A stretch of 46,876 bases of DNA. Source: Sideroxydans sp. (lineage in GTDB: Bacteria; Pseudomonadota; Gammaproteobacteria; Burkholderiales; Gallionellaceae). Of this stretch, positions 17,588-26,093 are shown piece by piece. Where the stretch lies: contig JABFSI010000081.1 in assembly GCA_013140695.1 (NCBI GenBank), forward strand, positions 1 to 46,876, given 5' to 3'. The notes under the pieces were generated by a model. It ran no database searches. It was not told the origin of the DNA and was given only the letters and a program-made list of their open reading frames with translations. The translations under genes and the position numbers were made by a program. Every line of letters begins with the position of its first letter. Within the stretch, counting starts at the first letter, position 1.

Positions 17588-18463
17588 TCAGCCTTTCAGT
17601 ACGCGCCCTGCAATGGCTTGGAGTTTCTCTTTCATCGTCGCATCGCGCGCTTCTGGCGCGGTGATGAGTGCGTATTGCAACGCACTGCGGCAACCGCATT
17701 CACAGGCTTTGGCATCAGCACCCACGCGCGGCACGACTTGTTTCACCAACGTCTTGGCTTTGTCCGCATTCTCCAACAACACTTTGATGATCTGATCCAC
17801 GGTCACGTGGTCGTGGTCGGGATGCCAGCAGTCGTAATCGGTGACCATCGCCACGGTGGCGTAGCACAGCTCGGCTTCGCGGGCGAGTTTGGCTTCGGGC
17901 ATGTTGGTCATGCCGATGACGTCGCAACCCCATTGGCGATATAGCTCAGATTCAGCGAGGCTGGAGAACTGCGGCCCTTCCATCACCAGATAGGTGCCGC
18001 CACGCAAAGCATTGATGCCTGCGTCTTTCGCTGCTGCTTCGATATGGTCTCCGAGGCGTTTGCACACTGGATGCGCCATAGAGACGTGCGCCACCAAGCC
18101 TGTGCCGAAAAAGGATTTGTTGCGAGCGAAGGTGCGGTCGATGAACTGGTCGACGATGACGAAGGTGCCGGGTTTCAGATGTTCACGCAGTGAGCCGACC
18201 GCACTGACCGAGATGACATCGCTCACCCCTACTCTTTTAAGTGCATCGATGTTGGCGCGGAAGTTGATTTCGGATGGCGGTATCTTGTGACCTCGGCCGT
18301 GGCGCGGCAGGAAGGCCAGTTTCACGCCATTGAGTTCGCCGAACAGTAATTCGTCCGACGGCTCACCAAACGAGGATCCCACCTTCTCCCAGCGTTTGTT
18401 CTCTAACCCTGCGATGTCATACACACCGCTTCCCCCGATGATTCCGATACTTGCCTGCGCCAT
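17588..18463 (-). CDS. mtnP: S-methyl-5'-thioadenosine phosphorylase
   Basis: MtnP phosphorolyses methylthioadenosine (and often 5'-deoxyadenosine) to adenine and a sugar-1-phosphate. The 291-residue protein has the phosphate-binding IGIIGGSGVYDI, LPRHGRGH, the NFRANI and SAVGSL stretches, and MEGPQFSS with the GMTNMPEAKLAREAELCY active-site segment; the Pro/Asp pattern around TDYDCW fits MTAP rather than PNP. It is the first gene of the mtnP-aldolase-apt run and is divergent from the DUF2892 gene. Confidence 0.94.
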   Translation of the reverse strand: MAQASIGIIGGSGVYDIAGLENKRWEKVGSSFGEPSDELLFGELNGVKLAFLPRHGRGHKIPPSEINFRANIDALKRVGVSDVISVSAVGSLREHLKPGTFVIVDQFIDRTFARNKSFFGTGLVAHVSMAHPVCKRLGDHIEAAAKDAGINALRGGTYLVMEGPQFSSLAESELYRQWGCDVIGMTNMPEAKLAREAELCYATVAMVTDYDCWHPDHDHVTVDQIIKVLLENADKAKTLVKQVVPRVGADAKACECGCRSALQYALITAPEARDATMKEKLQAIAGRVLKG

Positions 18464-18616
18464 GTCTTTTCCTACGTTTGAATGGAGGCGAGATTGGAAC
18501 AGGAAACCCCGCCTACCTCAAGGTCAAAACAGAACTTTGTGAGCTTTCTCACAGACCCTGCACCTGTTCCAACTTACTATGCGCTCCCTTTCTATCAAAC
18601 ACTCAAGGAGCACACC

Positions 18617-18811
18617 ATGAAAATTAACGTTGGAAGTACAGACCGCATTCTGCGTATCGTTGTTGGCCTCGCCCTCATCGGCCTGACATTAGCTGGCACG
18701 ATTGGCGTTTGGGGCTGGATCGGCGTCGTGCCTTTGTTGACCGGCGTATTTAAGTTCTGTCCTGCTTACACCATGCTCGGCATGAACACCTGCCCAATGG
18801 AAAAGAAATAA
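18617..18811 (+). CDS. DUF2892 small inner-membrane protein
   Basis: A 64-residue protein with the DUF2892 start (NVGSTDRILRIVVG), two hydrophobic segments (about 12-30 and 34-50) and the family's end motif KFCPAYTMLGMNTCP with two cysteines. Related domains occur fused to rhodanese in YgaP; the function of stand-alone members is unknown. The ATG at 18617 has a textbook AAGGAG site 6 nt upstream. A terminator follows the gene. Confidence 0.88.
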   Translation: MKINVGSTDRILRIVVGLALIGLTLAGTIGVWGWIGVVPLLTGVFKFCPAYTMLGMNTCPMEKK

Positions 18812-18830
18812 GCGGTTCGTTTTACCTCTA

Positions 18831-18854
18831 CGCCCGATTCGTTCGGGCGTTTTT
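18831..18854 (+). terminator. Rho-independent terminator after the DUF2892 gene
   Basis: Stem CGCCCGA/TCGGGCG with a 5-nt loop is followed by five T. It separates the DUF2892 gene from the DUF3365 gene. Confidence 0.85.
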
Positions 18855-18874
18855 CATTCAGGAGACATTAATTT

Positions 18875-19450
18875 ATGCATACAAAAATCATCACCGCCGC
18901 ATTGCTCGCATTCAGTGCTGTAACGGCTTACGCAGATAACAACCTCGACACACTCAAGGAAGAAAGTCGCACGGCGGCCATGCCTTTCCTCAAAGCATTA
19001 GCTGAAGAAAATAAAAAAGCCGTGCAAGAAGGCGGCCCTGAATCTGCCGTTAAAGTGTGTAAAGACATCGCCCCCAAAATGGCGAGCGAACTCTCTCGCC
19101 AAAAAGGCTGGAAGGTGACCCGCGTCAGCATGAAGGTGCGCAACCCCATGATTGGGACAGCGGATGCGTGGGAACAAAAAGCCCTGAAAAAAATGGAAGC
19201 CCGTTTAGCCAAAGGCGAGAAACCCGAGACGCTGGAAGTCGCTGAAATCGTTAAAGGGGCGGATGGCAAGACCTTCCGTTACCTGAAAGGCATCGTGTTG
19301 CAACCTGGATGCGTGAGCTGTCACGGTAAATCTGAAGAGATTCCAGAAGCGGTTAAAGCTAGCCTTGCCGCCGAATATCCGCATGACCAAGCCACAGGCT
19401 ACGCCCCTGGCCAATTGCGCGGCGGTTTGAGTATTCAACGCAAGCTGTAA
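18875..19450 (+). CDS. DUF3365 periplasmic c-type haem protein
   Basis: A 191-residue exported protein: a signal peptide ends at AYA|DN (about residue 20), then a mostly helical DUF3365 (Tll0287-like) domain. A single CVSCH haem-attachment motif lies near the C-terminus, followed by QLRGGLSI, typical for the family. Such proteins are predicted haem sensors or small cytochromes of the periplasm; no substrate can be given. An AGGAG site precedes the ATG. It stands alone between two terminators. Confidence 0.85.
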   Translation: MHTKIITAALLAFSAVTAYADNNLDTLKEESRTAAMPFLKALAEENKKAVQEGGPESAVKVCKDIAPKMASELSRQKGWKVTRVSMKVRNPMIGTADAWEQKALKKMEARLAKGEKPETLEVAEIVKGADGKTFRYLKGIVLQPGCVSCHGKSEEIPEAVKASLAAEYPHDQATGYAPGQLRGGLSIQRKL

Positions 19451-19466
19451 TACAACGCCCAACATC

Positions 19467-19506
19467 AAGGCGGAGGTGGCTATTCAGGCCGCATCCGCCT
19501 TTTTTA
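19467..19506 (+). terminator. Rho-independent terminator after the DUF3365 gene
   Basis: Arms AAGGCGGA and TCCGCCTT pair around a 19-nt loop that can itself pair GGC with GCC; a T run follows. It ends the haem-protein transcript 42 nt before copA. Confidence 0.8.
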
Positions 19507-19547
19507 TTACAGAGCTTTAAGGTGAATTCTGGTAAATTTCGCCCACT

Positions 19548-21779
19548 ATGACCGATACCTCACAACACGCTGAATTACAAATTACCGGGATGCGCTGCGC
19601 TTCTTGCTCTTCCCGTTTAGAAAAATCGCTTAACCAAATTCCTCACGTGAATGCCGTGGTTAATCTGGCGACTGAAAAAGCCAGCGTCACTTATGACGCG
19701 ACGCTAACCAATCTCGATGAGTTAATTAAATCAGTGCAAGACACGGGATTCGATGCGCATGTGGCACGAGATTTCGCCGCTGAAAAACTCACCCGCGACG
19801 CCTTATTTGAGCAAGAGAAAAAACAATTTTTTATTGCCCTCGCGCTTATTTCGCCATTGCTGCTAGGCATGCTGTTGATGGTGTTTGGCGTGCATCTTGA
19901 TTTACCTGTGTGGACGCAATGGCTGTTGGCAACACCGGTGCAATTTTGGATTGGTCAACGCTTCTATCGCGGCGCATGGGCAAGCGTTAAACATGGCAGT
20001 GGCAATATGGATTTGTTAGTGGCATTGGGGACGAGTGCAGCCTACTTTATGAGTCTCGCCATCATGTTGCTTGACCTTCATCAGCCCGTGTATTTTGAAG
20101 CGGGTGCGATGCTGATTACGCTCGTGCTATTGGGTAAATTACTGGAAGCGAATGCCAAACGCAAAGCCACTTCTGCGCTCGAAGGTCTCATCAATTTGCA
20201 ACCCAAGACGGCGCACGTGGAGCGCGACGGGGTGGAAATGAATGTGCCATTGGGACAGTTCCGCCCAGACGATATTTTTATCGTGCGCCCTGGCGAAAGC
20301 GTGCCCGTGGATGGGGTGGTGCTGGAAGGCGCATCGAGCTTGAATGAAAGTATGTTGACAGGTGAAAGTCTGCCCCAAGCTAAAACAATTCACGACAAGG
20401 TATATGCCGCCACGCTCAATCAGCAAGGTCGACTCAAATGCCGCGCCATCGCGGTGGGTAGCCGCACGCAATTAGCCGCCGTCATTCGCTTGGTTGAACA
20501 AGCCCAAGGTTCCAAGGCCGCCATCCAAAAACTGGCCGATAAAATTTCTGGCATTTTCGTGCCTATCGTATTGGCGCTGGCCATCATTACCTTTTTCTAT
20601 TGGTATGGGATGGAAGGTAATTTTTCGTATGCACTGATTAACGCCATCTCGGTGTTGGTGATTGCCTGCCCGTGCGCCTTGGGTTTAGCCACCCCCATTA
20701 CCATCGTGGTGGCCAGCGGATTAGCCGCCAAGCATGGCATCTTGGTGAAGGATGCCTCTGCGCTTGAACGTGCGAATAAATTAGCGGTACTCGTATTGGA
20801 TAAAACTGGCACCTTAACTGAAGGCAAGCCCAGCGTGACGGAGCTACGTCCCAGTGCGGCGAGTGGTGTGGGCGAACTATTGCGTATCGCCACCAGTTTG
20901 GCGCATGCCTCTACCCATCCGCTTTCTAGCGCCTTAATCAGCCACGCGCAGACGCAAGATGTGAAGCCGCTGCCCATCAGCAACTTCGCCGAAGTAGCCG
21001 GCAAGGGATTAAGTGCGACCTTAGAAGGCGAACACTATGTGATGGGCTCGCCCGCATTTTTGAGCGAACACCATGTGATGTTGGATGAGCTCTCCATTGC
21101 AGCACTACAGCAAAAAGGCAAATCCGTTATCGCGTTGGCACACGGCACAACCTTCCTCGGCTGTATTGCATTTGAAGATCAGTTGCGCCCCAGCAGCGTC
21201 ATCGCAGTCACGCGTTTACGTGAGATGGGCATTCGCATTGTGATGTTGACGGGCGACAATCAAGCCACTGCCCTCGCCGTGGCACAGCAAGCGGGCATAG
21301 ATGAAGTGATTGCAGAAGTGTTGCCACAAGACAAAGCGCGCTATGTGAGCTCATTCAAAGCAGACAATCAGTGCGTGGGGATGGTGGGCGACGGCATTAA
21401 CGATGCACCCGCATTGGCCGCAGCGGACGTAAGCTTCGCCATGAAAAGTGGTAGCGACATTGCGATTGATGCGGCAGACATCACCCTCATGCGCAACGAT
21501 TTATCTGGCGTGGCCGATGCGATAGATTTGTCTAAAGTCACCTTAAGCAAAATTCGCCAAAATTTATTCTTCGCCTTTGCCTACAACATTTTAGGTATTC
21601 CACTCGCCGCGATGGGCTTGCTCAACCCCATCATTGCAGGCGGCGCAATGGCCATGAGCTCCTTATCTGTGGTGAGCAACGCACTACTGCTTAAACAATG
21701 GCAACCTGGACATCGTAAGAATGAGCCTAAATCTAGTCCGCCACTGGCAACACAAACGCTCAACTCAACTAGCACTTGA
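19548..21779 (+). CDS. copA: Copper-exporting P1B-type ATPase
   Basis: CopA pumps Cu(I) out of the cytoplasm. The 743-residue protein has one N-terminal HMA metal-binding domain (GMRCASC, Cys17/Cys20), eight predicted membrane segments, the intramembrane CPC motif (Cys374-Pro375-Cys376), the phosphorylation motif DKTGT (Asp418), the HP nucleotide motif (THPLS) and GDGINDAPAL. The YN and MSSLSVVSNALLL residues in the last helices fit the Cu(I) subclass rather than Zn/Cd pumps. No CueR-type regulator or copper chaperone is adjacent. The Shine-Dalgarno site is weak. Confidence 0.95.
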   Translation: MTDTSQHAELQITGMRCASCSSRLEKSLNQIPHVNAVVNLATEKASVTYDATLTNLDELIKSVQDTGFDAHVARDFAAEKLTRDALFEQEKKQFFIALALISPLLLGMLLMVFGVHLDLPVWTQWLLATPVQFWIGQRFYRGAWASVKHGSGNMDLLVALGTSAAYFMSLAIMLLDLHQPVYFEAGAMLITLVLLGKLLEANAKRKATSALEGLINLQPKTAHVERDGVEMNVPLGQFRPDDIFIVRPGESVPVDGVVLEGASSLNESMLTGESLPQAKTIHDKVYAATLNQQGRLKCRAIAVGSRTQLAAVIRLVEQAQGSKAAIQKLADKISGIFVPIVLALAIITFFYWYGMEGNFSYALINAISVLVIACPCALGLATPITIVVASGLAAKHGILVKDASALERANKLAVLVLDKTGTLTEGKPSVTELRPSAASGVGELLRIATSLAHASTHPLSSALISHAQTQDVKPLPISNFAEVAGKGLSATLEGEHYVMGSPAFLSEHHVMLDELSIAALQQKGKSVIALAHGTTFLGCIAFEDQLRPSSVIAVTRLREMGIRIVMLTGDNQATALAVAQQAGIDEVIAEVLPQDKARYVSSFKADNQCVGMVGDGINDAPALAAADVSFAMKSGSDIAIDAADITLMRNDLSGVADAIDLSKVTLSKIRQNLFFAFAYNILGIPLAAMGLLNPIIAGGAMAMSSLSVVSNALLLKQWQPGHRKNEPKSSPPLATQTLNSTST

Positions 21780-21861
21780 GCAATCTGTTTTGCCAAGGCG
21801 AAATCACTTACAAAGAAACAACGACTGAAATCCTTCGTAGCCAATCAGTCATTGTTTTACA

Positions 21862-22956
21862 TCAGGTGTTCTGCACCACAATTTTAGGGAAGGCCGCACT
21901 GTGATCTTGCGCCATGTCGGCGATCTTCACCGCCACACGGCGCGCGATCTGCTTATAGACTTTGGCAAGGTTGCCATCAGGCTCAGCCACAACCGTAGGT
22001 GTACCCGAATCAGCTTGCTCGCGGATACGAATATCTAGAGGCAATCCACCCAAGAACTCCACGCTGTAATCCGCACACATCTTCTCTCCGCCACCCGCAC
22101 CAAAGATGTGTTCTTCATGTCCACATTTTGAACAGATATGCGTACTCATGTTCTCGACGATGCCGATGATCTTCACATCCACCTTCTCGAACATCTTGAG
22201 CCCTTTGCGCGCATCCATCAGTGCGATGTCTTGTGGGGTGGTGACGATAACTGCACCCGTCACAGGTACTTTTTGCGACAGGGAAAGTTGAATGTCTCCC
22301 GTACCGGGTGGCAGATCGACCACGAGATAATCCAAGTTATCCCACTGCGTTTGGCGCAAAAGTTGATCGAGCGCCTGTGTCGCCATCGGCCCGCGCCAGA
22401 TCATGGGCGTGTCATTCGCATCAATGAGGAAGCCGATGGACATGACTTGCAAGCCATGATTGCTCAGTGGCTTCATGGTCTTGCCGTCTGCGGAGTCTGG
22501 ATGCCCAGTGATACCCAACATGGTAGGTTGTGAAGGGCCATAGATGTCTGCATCCAACATGCCGACACGCGCACCTTCAGCCGCCAGTGCCAGTGCCAAG
22601 TTGACTGCAGTGGTGCTCTTACCCACTCCGCCTTTGCCGCTGGCGACCGCGATGATGTTCTTCACACCATCCACCAGTTTCACGCCGCGCTGTACCGCAT
22701 GCGGTACGACCTTACTGCTCACATTGGCCTTGACGCTAGTCGCACTCGGCAGTGCAGTCTTGAGATGGTTCTCGACCAATACCTGAATCTCACCCCACAC
22801 GCTCTTGGCGGGATAACCCAGCAAGATATCCAAGGTCACATCATTGCCACTCACTTTGATGTTCTTCACCGACTTGCCGCTGACGAAATCCTTCTTCGTG
22901 TTCGGATCGATCAGATTCTTCAACGCGCTCTGTACATCTGCCTCATTCATACTCAT
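21862..22956 (-). CDS. apbC: Iron-sulfur cluster carrier protein Mrp/ApbC
   Basis: Mrp-family P-loop ATPases carry [4Fe-4S] clusters to apoproteins. The 364-residue protein has an N-terminal MIP18/DUF59 domain (about 1-85), then the deviant Walker A ASGKGGVGKST, LDADIYGPSQPTM, DLPPGTGD, and the CxxC cluster motif ICSKCGH near the C-terminal part. It stands alone on the minus strand, convergent with copA. An AGGG site supports the ATG at 22954-22956; a second ATG lies two codons later. Confidence 0.95.
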   Translation of the reverse strand: MSMNEADVQSALKNLIDPNTKKDFVSGKSVKNIKVSGNDVTLDILLGYPAKSVWGEIQVLVENHLKTALPSATSVKANVSSKVVPHAVQRGVKLVDGVKNIIAVASGKGGVGKSTTAVNLALALAAEGARVGMLDADIYGPSQPTMLGITGHPDSADGKTMKPLSNHGLQVMSIGFLIDANDTPMIWRGPMATQALDQLLRQTQWDNLDYLVVDLPPGTGDIQLSLSQKVPVTGAVIVTTPQDIALMDARKGLKMFEKVDVKIIGIVENMSTHICSKCGHEEHIFGAGGGEKMCADYSVEFLGGLPLDIRIREQADSGTPTVVAEPDGNLAKVYKQIARRVAVKIADMAQDHSAAFPKIVVQNT

Positions 22957-23089
22957 TCTTGAATCCCTTATTCCTTGAAAAATTTCAATATCGAATTTCT
23001 ACCAGCCGCGTCAAAACCATGTAACAAGCTATTTGAATTCAGCTTGGCAAGCGTACCATGAATCTCGATCGCGATTTATTCCCACGCTG

Positions 23090-24460
23090 CTACGGATGGA
23101 ACCACGCCAGCTTTTCGCGCAGCGTGACCACGCCGCCGATGATGATGAGGGTAGGCGCTTGCGGCTTCTCGCGTTCGGCGATAGCGGGCAATGTCGCCAG
23201 CGTGCCGGTGATGACGCGCTGCGTGGGCTGGGTGCCGTGTTGCACGATGGCGATGGGTGTGGTGTCCGGCATACCGTGTTTGACGAGTTCAGCGCACAGC
23301 GTATCCAGCCCGCGCAAACCCATGTACACGACCACGGTCTGCTTCGGTCGCGCCAGCGCGTCCCAATCTAGATTCATGGTGCCGTCTTTAAGATGGCCGG
23401 TGACGAAGATGCAGGACTGCGCGTGATCGCGGTGAGTGAGCGGAATACCTGCATAAGACGCCACGCCGGAGGCGGCGGTGATGCCTGGCACGACTTGGAA
23501 AGCGATACCTTCCGCTGCCAGCGTTTCGATCTCTTCACCGCCACGTCCGAAGATGAACGGGTCACCACCCTTGAGGCGCAACACGCGCTTGCCTTCTTTG
23601 GCGAGGCGCACCAACAACAAATTGATCTCTTCCTGTGGCAGCGTGTGGTCGTCGCGCTTCTTACCAACATAGATGCGCTCGGCATCGCGCCGCGTCATCT
23701 CCACGATAGGCTTGGAGACAAGGTTGTCGTACACCACCACATCGGCTTTCTGCATCAAACGTAAGGCGCGGAAGGTGAGCAGGTCGGGATCACCCGGCCC
23801 CGCTCCCACCAGATACACCTCGCCATGCAGAACGTTATCTTCCTTATCGAGCATCTCGCGCAACAAGGCTTCTCCCCCCGCCTCGTCACCGCTCAATACT
23901 TTCTCCGCAATGACACCCTCCAGCACATCCTCCCAAAATAGACGACGCTTGGGCGGGTTAGTCACGCGTTGTTTGACCAACTCGCGGAAGCGTTCCGCAA
24001 ATTGCGCCAGTCGTTTGAAGTTGTGCGGGATGATGGATTCCAGTTTGCCGCGCATCATGCGCGTGAGCACCGGCGATGCACCACCACTGGAGAACGCCAC
24101 CATCAGCGGCGAACGGTCGAGGATCGCGGGCATGATAAATGAGCATAGTTCGGGATCATCCACCACGTTCACCGGAATGTTGCGTGCCTGCGCCAACTCC
24201 GATACTTGCTTGTTCACACTGCGGTCGTTGGTCGCGGCGATGATGAGCGTCACGCCATCGAGATGTTTCGCTTCGAAGCGTGCAACGACCGCTTCAACAT
24301 TAGCGTTCGATTTCAACTCATCGTCAATTTCAGGCGCGACCACCCGCACCTTTGCGCCCGCCTCTAACAACACACCCGCTTTACGTGTGCCAACCGCACC
24401 GCCGCCCACCACTAGGCATAGGCGGCCTTTGACTTTCTGAAATACAGGAAGGAAATCCAT
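23090..24460 (-). CDS. cysG: Siroheme synthase (trifunctional CysG)
   Basis: CysG makes siroheme, the cofactor of sulfite and nitrite reductases, from uroporphyrinogen III. The 456-residue protein matches E. coli CysG in length. The N-terminal dehydrogenase/chelatase half has [13 protein letters not shown] and the [12 protein letters not shown] loop. The C-terminal SAM-dependent methyltransferase half starts at [17 protein letters not shown] and includes [17 protein letters not shown] and PGITAASG. It follows the DUF4202 gene with no gap, and the sulfate uptake locus lies next to them on the other strand. Confidence 0.96.
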   Translation of the reverse strand: MDFLPVFQKVKGRLCLVVGGGAVGTRKAGVLLEAGAKVRVVAPEIDDELKSNANVEAVVARFEAKHLDGVTLIIAATNDRSVNKQVSELAQARNIPVNVVDDPELCSFIMPAILDRSPLMVAFSSGGASPVLTRMMRGKLESIIPHNFKRLAQFAERFRELVKQRVTNPPKRRLFWEDVLEGVIAEKVLSGDEAGGEALLREMLDKEDNVLHGEVYLVGAGPGDPDLLTFRALRLMQKADVVVYDNLVSKPIVEMTRRDAERIYVGKKRDDHTLPQEEINLLLVRLAKEGKRVLRLKGGDPFIFGRGGEEIETLAAEGIAFQVVPGITAASGVASYAGIPLTHRDHAQSCIFVTGHLKDGTMNLDWDALARPKQTVVVYMGLRGLDTLCAELVKHGMPDTTPIAIVQHGTQPTQRVITGTLATLPAIAEREKPQAPTLIIIGGVVTLREKLAWFHP

Positions 24461-25060
24461 TTACTGCACCGCCTTCAAAATCAATGGCACCAAGGCTTCA
24501 GGTAGTTTTATCTTGCCAGCCAATGCGAATTGGTGAGCGCTATCAGACATCTTGTTCCATGTCTTCTTGATGATGACGATCCACTTGGCTTCATCGTAAT
24601 CTGGCTTCTGAGAAGCGAAGTGCGACATGTAGTGCTCGATGAACACCAAGTCCACCACGTCTTCCATCAGCTGTGTCTCGGGATTGATCTTCAACTCTTT
24701 TTTACCGACGATGGTCTTCACGCGCGCGATCATCTCATCGTCATAGCCGACCTGTTTCATCAATGCACCTGCGGTATCCGCATGAAACTTATACAGATTG
24801 GTGCGCCACAGCATGTAGCCCTTTTTATCCATCGGATAGTCGCTGCGCGGACTCTTCCAGCGCTGGATGTGCTGCGCACGACAGGCGAGCTTCACCGCTT
24901 CTGAAGCGTCGGGCGCGAAACGCTCCTGCATCTCGGTCATGCGCTGCGCATACAGCAGCTCTTTCGGATATTCCTTGCCGTCGGCGATCTCTTTGTTCGG
25001 GTCTTCGGCGTTAGCTTGGTCGAATGCAACAATGACTGCATCGAATAAATTAAAAGTCAC
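24461..25060 (-). CDS. DUF4202 protein (GTG start)
   Basis: A 199-residue soluble protein with the DUF4202 pattern: start FDAVIVAFDQANAEDPN, AQRMTEMQERFAP, and an HIQRWKSPRSDYPMDKKGY stretch whose His/Asp spacing recalls an HD-type hydrolase, though I cannot confirm a metal site. From memory DUF4202 genes often sit beside sulfate-assimilation genes; here it abuts cysG. The start is GTG at 25058-25060, with a GGAG site 6 nt upstream. Function unknown. Confidence 0.8.
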   Translation of the reverse strand: MTFNLFDAVIVAFDQANAEDPNKEIADGKEYPKELLYAQRMTEMQERFAPDASEAVKLACRAQHIQRWKSPRSDYPMDKKGYMLWRTNLYKFHADTAGALMKQVGYDDEMIARVKTIVGKKELKINPETQLMEDVVDLVFIEHYMSHFASQKPDYDEAKWIVIIKKTWNKMSDSAHQFALAGKIKLPEALVPLILKAVQ

Positions 25061-25692
25061 ATTTTTCTCCTGCGTTATGCGGCGTATTGTCGATGCAATG
25101 GAAGAAATTTAGGAAGAAAAAACTAAAAAATCTCCATGCACAACCTCATAAATATTGTGATGAATAAGGTAGATGTTCCATCTGAATTGTAGTTACAAAC
25201 CCAAAGAGAGGAGTTATTGGAATTTGAAAGCCAGCAAATCAGCAAGCCTAAGGAATCACATTCAGTGGCGAATGCTATCTCTGCTTTAGCTTCGTTGAGG
25301 TAAGCAGATTGCCGCATGGCACATCTTCATACAATAAACGAAACAACTTTTCGTCCGCTAAAGACAGATAGCTCATGCCATCAGTGCCACGCTCTTAAAC
25401 TGAGCAAACACTGCTCTCCCGACAAACAAACCAAGTTGACCAAATCGAAAATGCGCTGGCCTTGGTAAGGCCTAACGTATTTCCTCAAGATACATGGACA
25501 TAAATTCAACTTTCGCCCGCGTAAATGAGCCCACATTAAAGTCATCTTCACGTCACCCCTGAATTGATTGCTGCACATTCACAGCCGAATCGACATATTC
25601 CAAATATAGATAACTAAACGAGAACTAAATGGTTCTCATGATTCATCGGCATTCTTAATATGCCCTCCGTCGAGATGCACAAAGGAATCCAC
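25061..25692. other. Intergenic region between DUF4202 and the winged-helix gene
   Basis: This 630-nt divergent gap is AT-richer than its neighbours and has only short weak frames. It must contain the promoters of DUF4202-cysG and of the sulfate locus, but I find no consensus -35/-10 pair I would defend. CysB sites are too degenerate to call by eye. The one clear structure is the inverted repeat at 25620-25637. Confidence 0.5.
25620..25637. promoter_or_regulatory. Inverted repeat before the winged-helix gene
   Basis: GAGAAC, 6-nt centre, GTTCTC, lying 55 nt before the start of the winged-helix gene. It could be an operator for that regulator or for CysB. No biochemical consensus is matched. 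Confidence 0.4.
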
Positions 25693-26079
25693 ATGCAAGT
25701 CCATACGAACATATACCAGACCAGCCGCGCAGATTATTGGGGGCGGTTTGAAAGTGAACGTCCCCTTTCATCGGGTGTGCTTCATCTATCACCCACGTCC
25801 AATCGTGCAAAAGTTGGTGAGATAGCGGTGTTCTTACGGCCGATGGAATTCCGCCTATTGCATTTTTTCATGGCTCATCCAGACAAAGTCTATTCCCGCG
25901 ATCAACTGCTGGATTTGGTATGGGGCGATTGGACTGTTATTGGCGACCGTACAGTCGATGTCCACATCCGCCGTCTGCGGGGCGCCTTACAACCATTCGG
26001 CCTTAGCCACGTTGTGAAAACAATTCACTGTCGAGGCTACCTATTTACTAACGAATCCTCTGCTGTATCCACTAACTAA
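25693..26079 (+). CDS. Stand-alone OmpR/PhoB-type winged-helix regulator without receiver domain
   Basis: The 128-residue protein matches only the DNA-binding half of an OmpR/PhoB response regulator: LRPMEFRLLHFFMAHPDKVYSR, QLLDLVWGD, the recognition helix RTVDVHIRRLRGAL, and the C-terminal wing HCRGYLF. There is no receiver domain and no phospho-acceptor Asp, and the first 35 residues match nothing I know. I chose the ATG at 25693 because AAGGA lies 6 nt upstream; ATGs at 25660 and 25675 are less well supported. It ends 14 nt before sbp, so it probably regulates, and is co-transcribed with, sulfate import genes. Confidence 0.82.
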   Translation: MQVHTNIYQTSRADYWGRFESERPLSSGVLHLSPTSNRAKVGEIAVFLRPMEFRLLHFFMAHPDKVYSRDQLLDLVWGDWTVIGDRTVDVHIRRLRGALQPFGLSHVVKTIHCRGYLFTNESSAVSTN

Positions 26080-26093
26080 AAGGAGTATAAAAA

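Noticed and set aside
23673..24440. 255-codon open frame opposite cysG
   Set aside because: Ser/Arg-rich antisense shadow of the dehydrogenase half of CysG; no motif.
25381..25578. 65-codon open frame in the divergent region before the winged-helix gene
   Set aside because: No ribosome site, no motif, and a composition unlike neighbouring genes; a chance frame is more likely.
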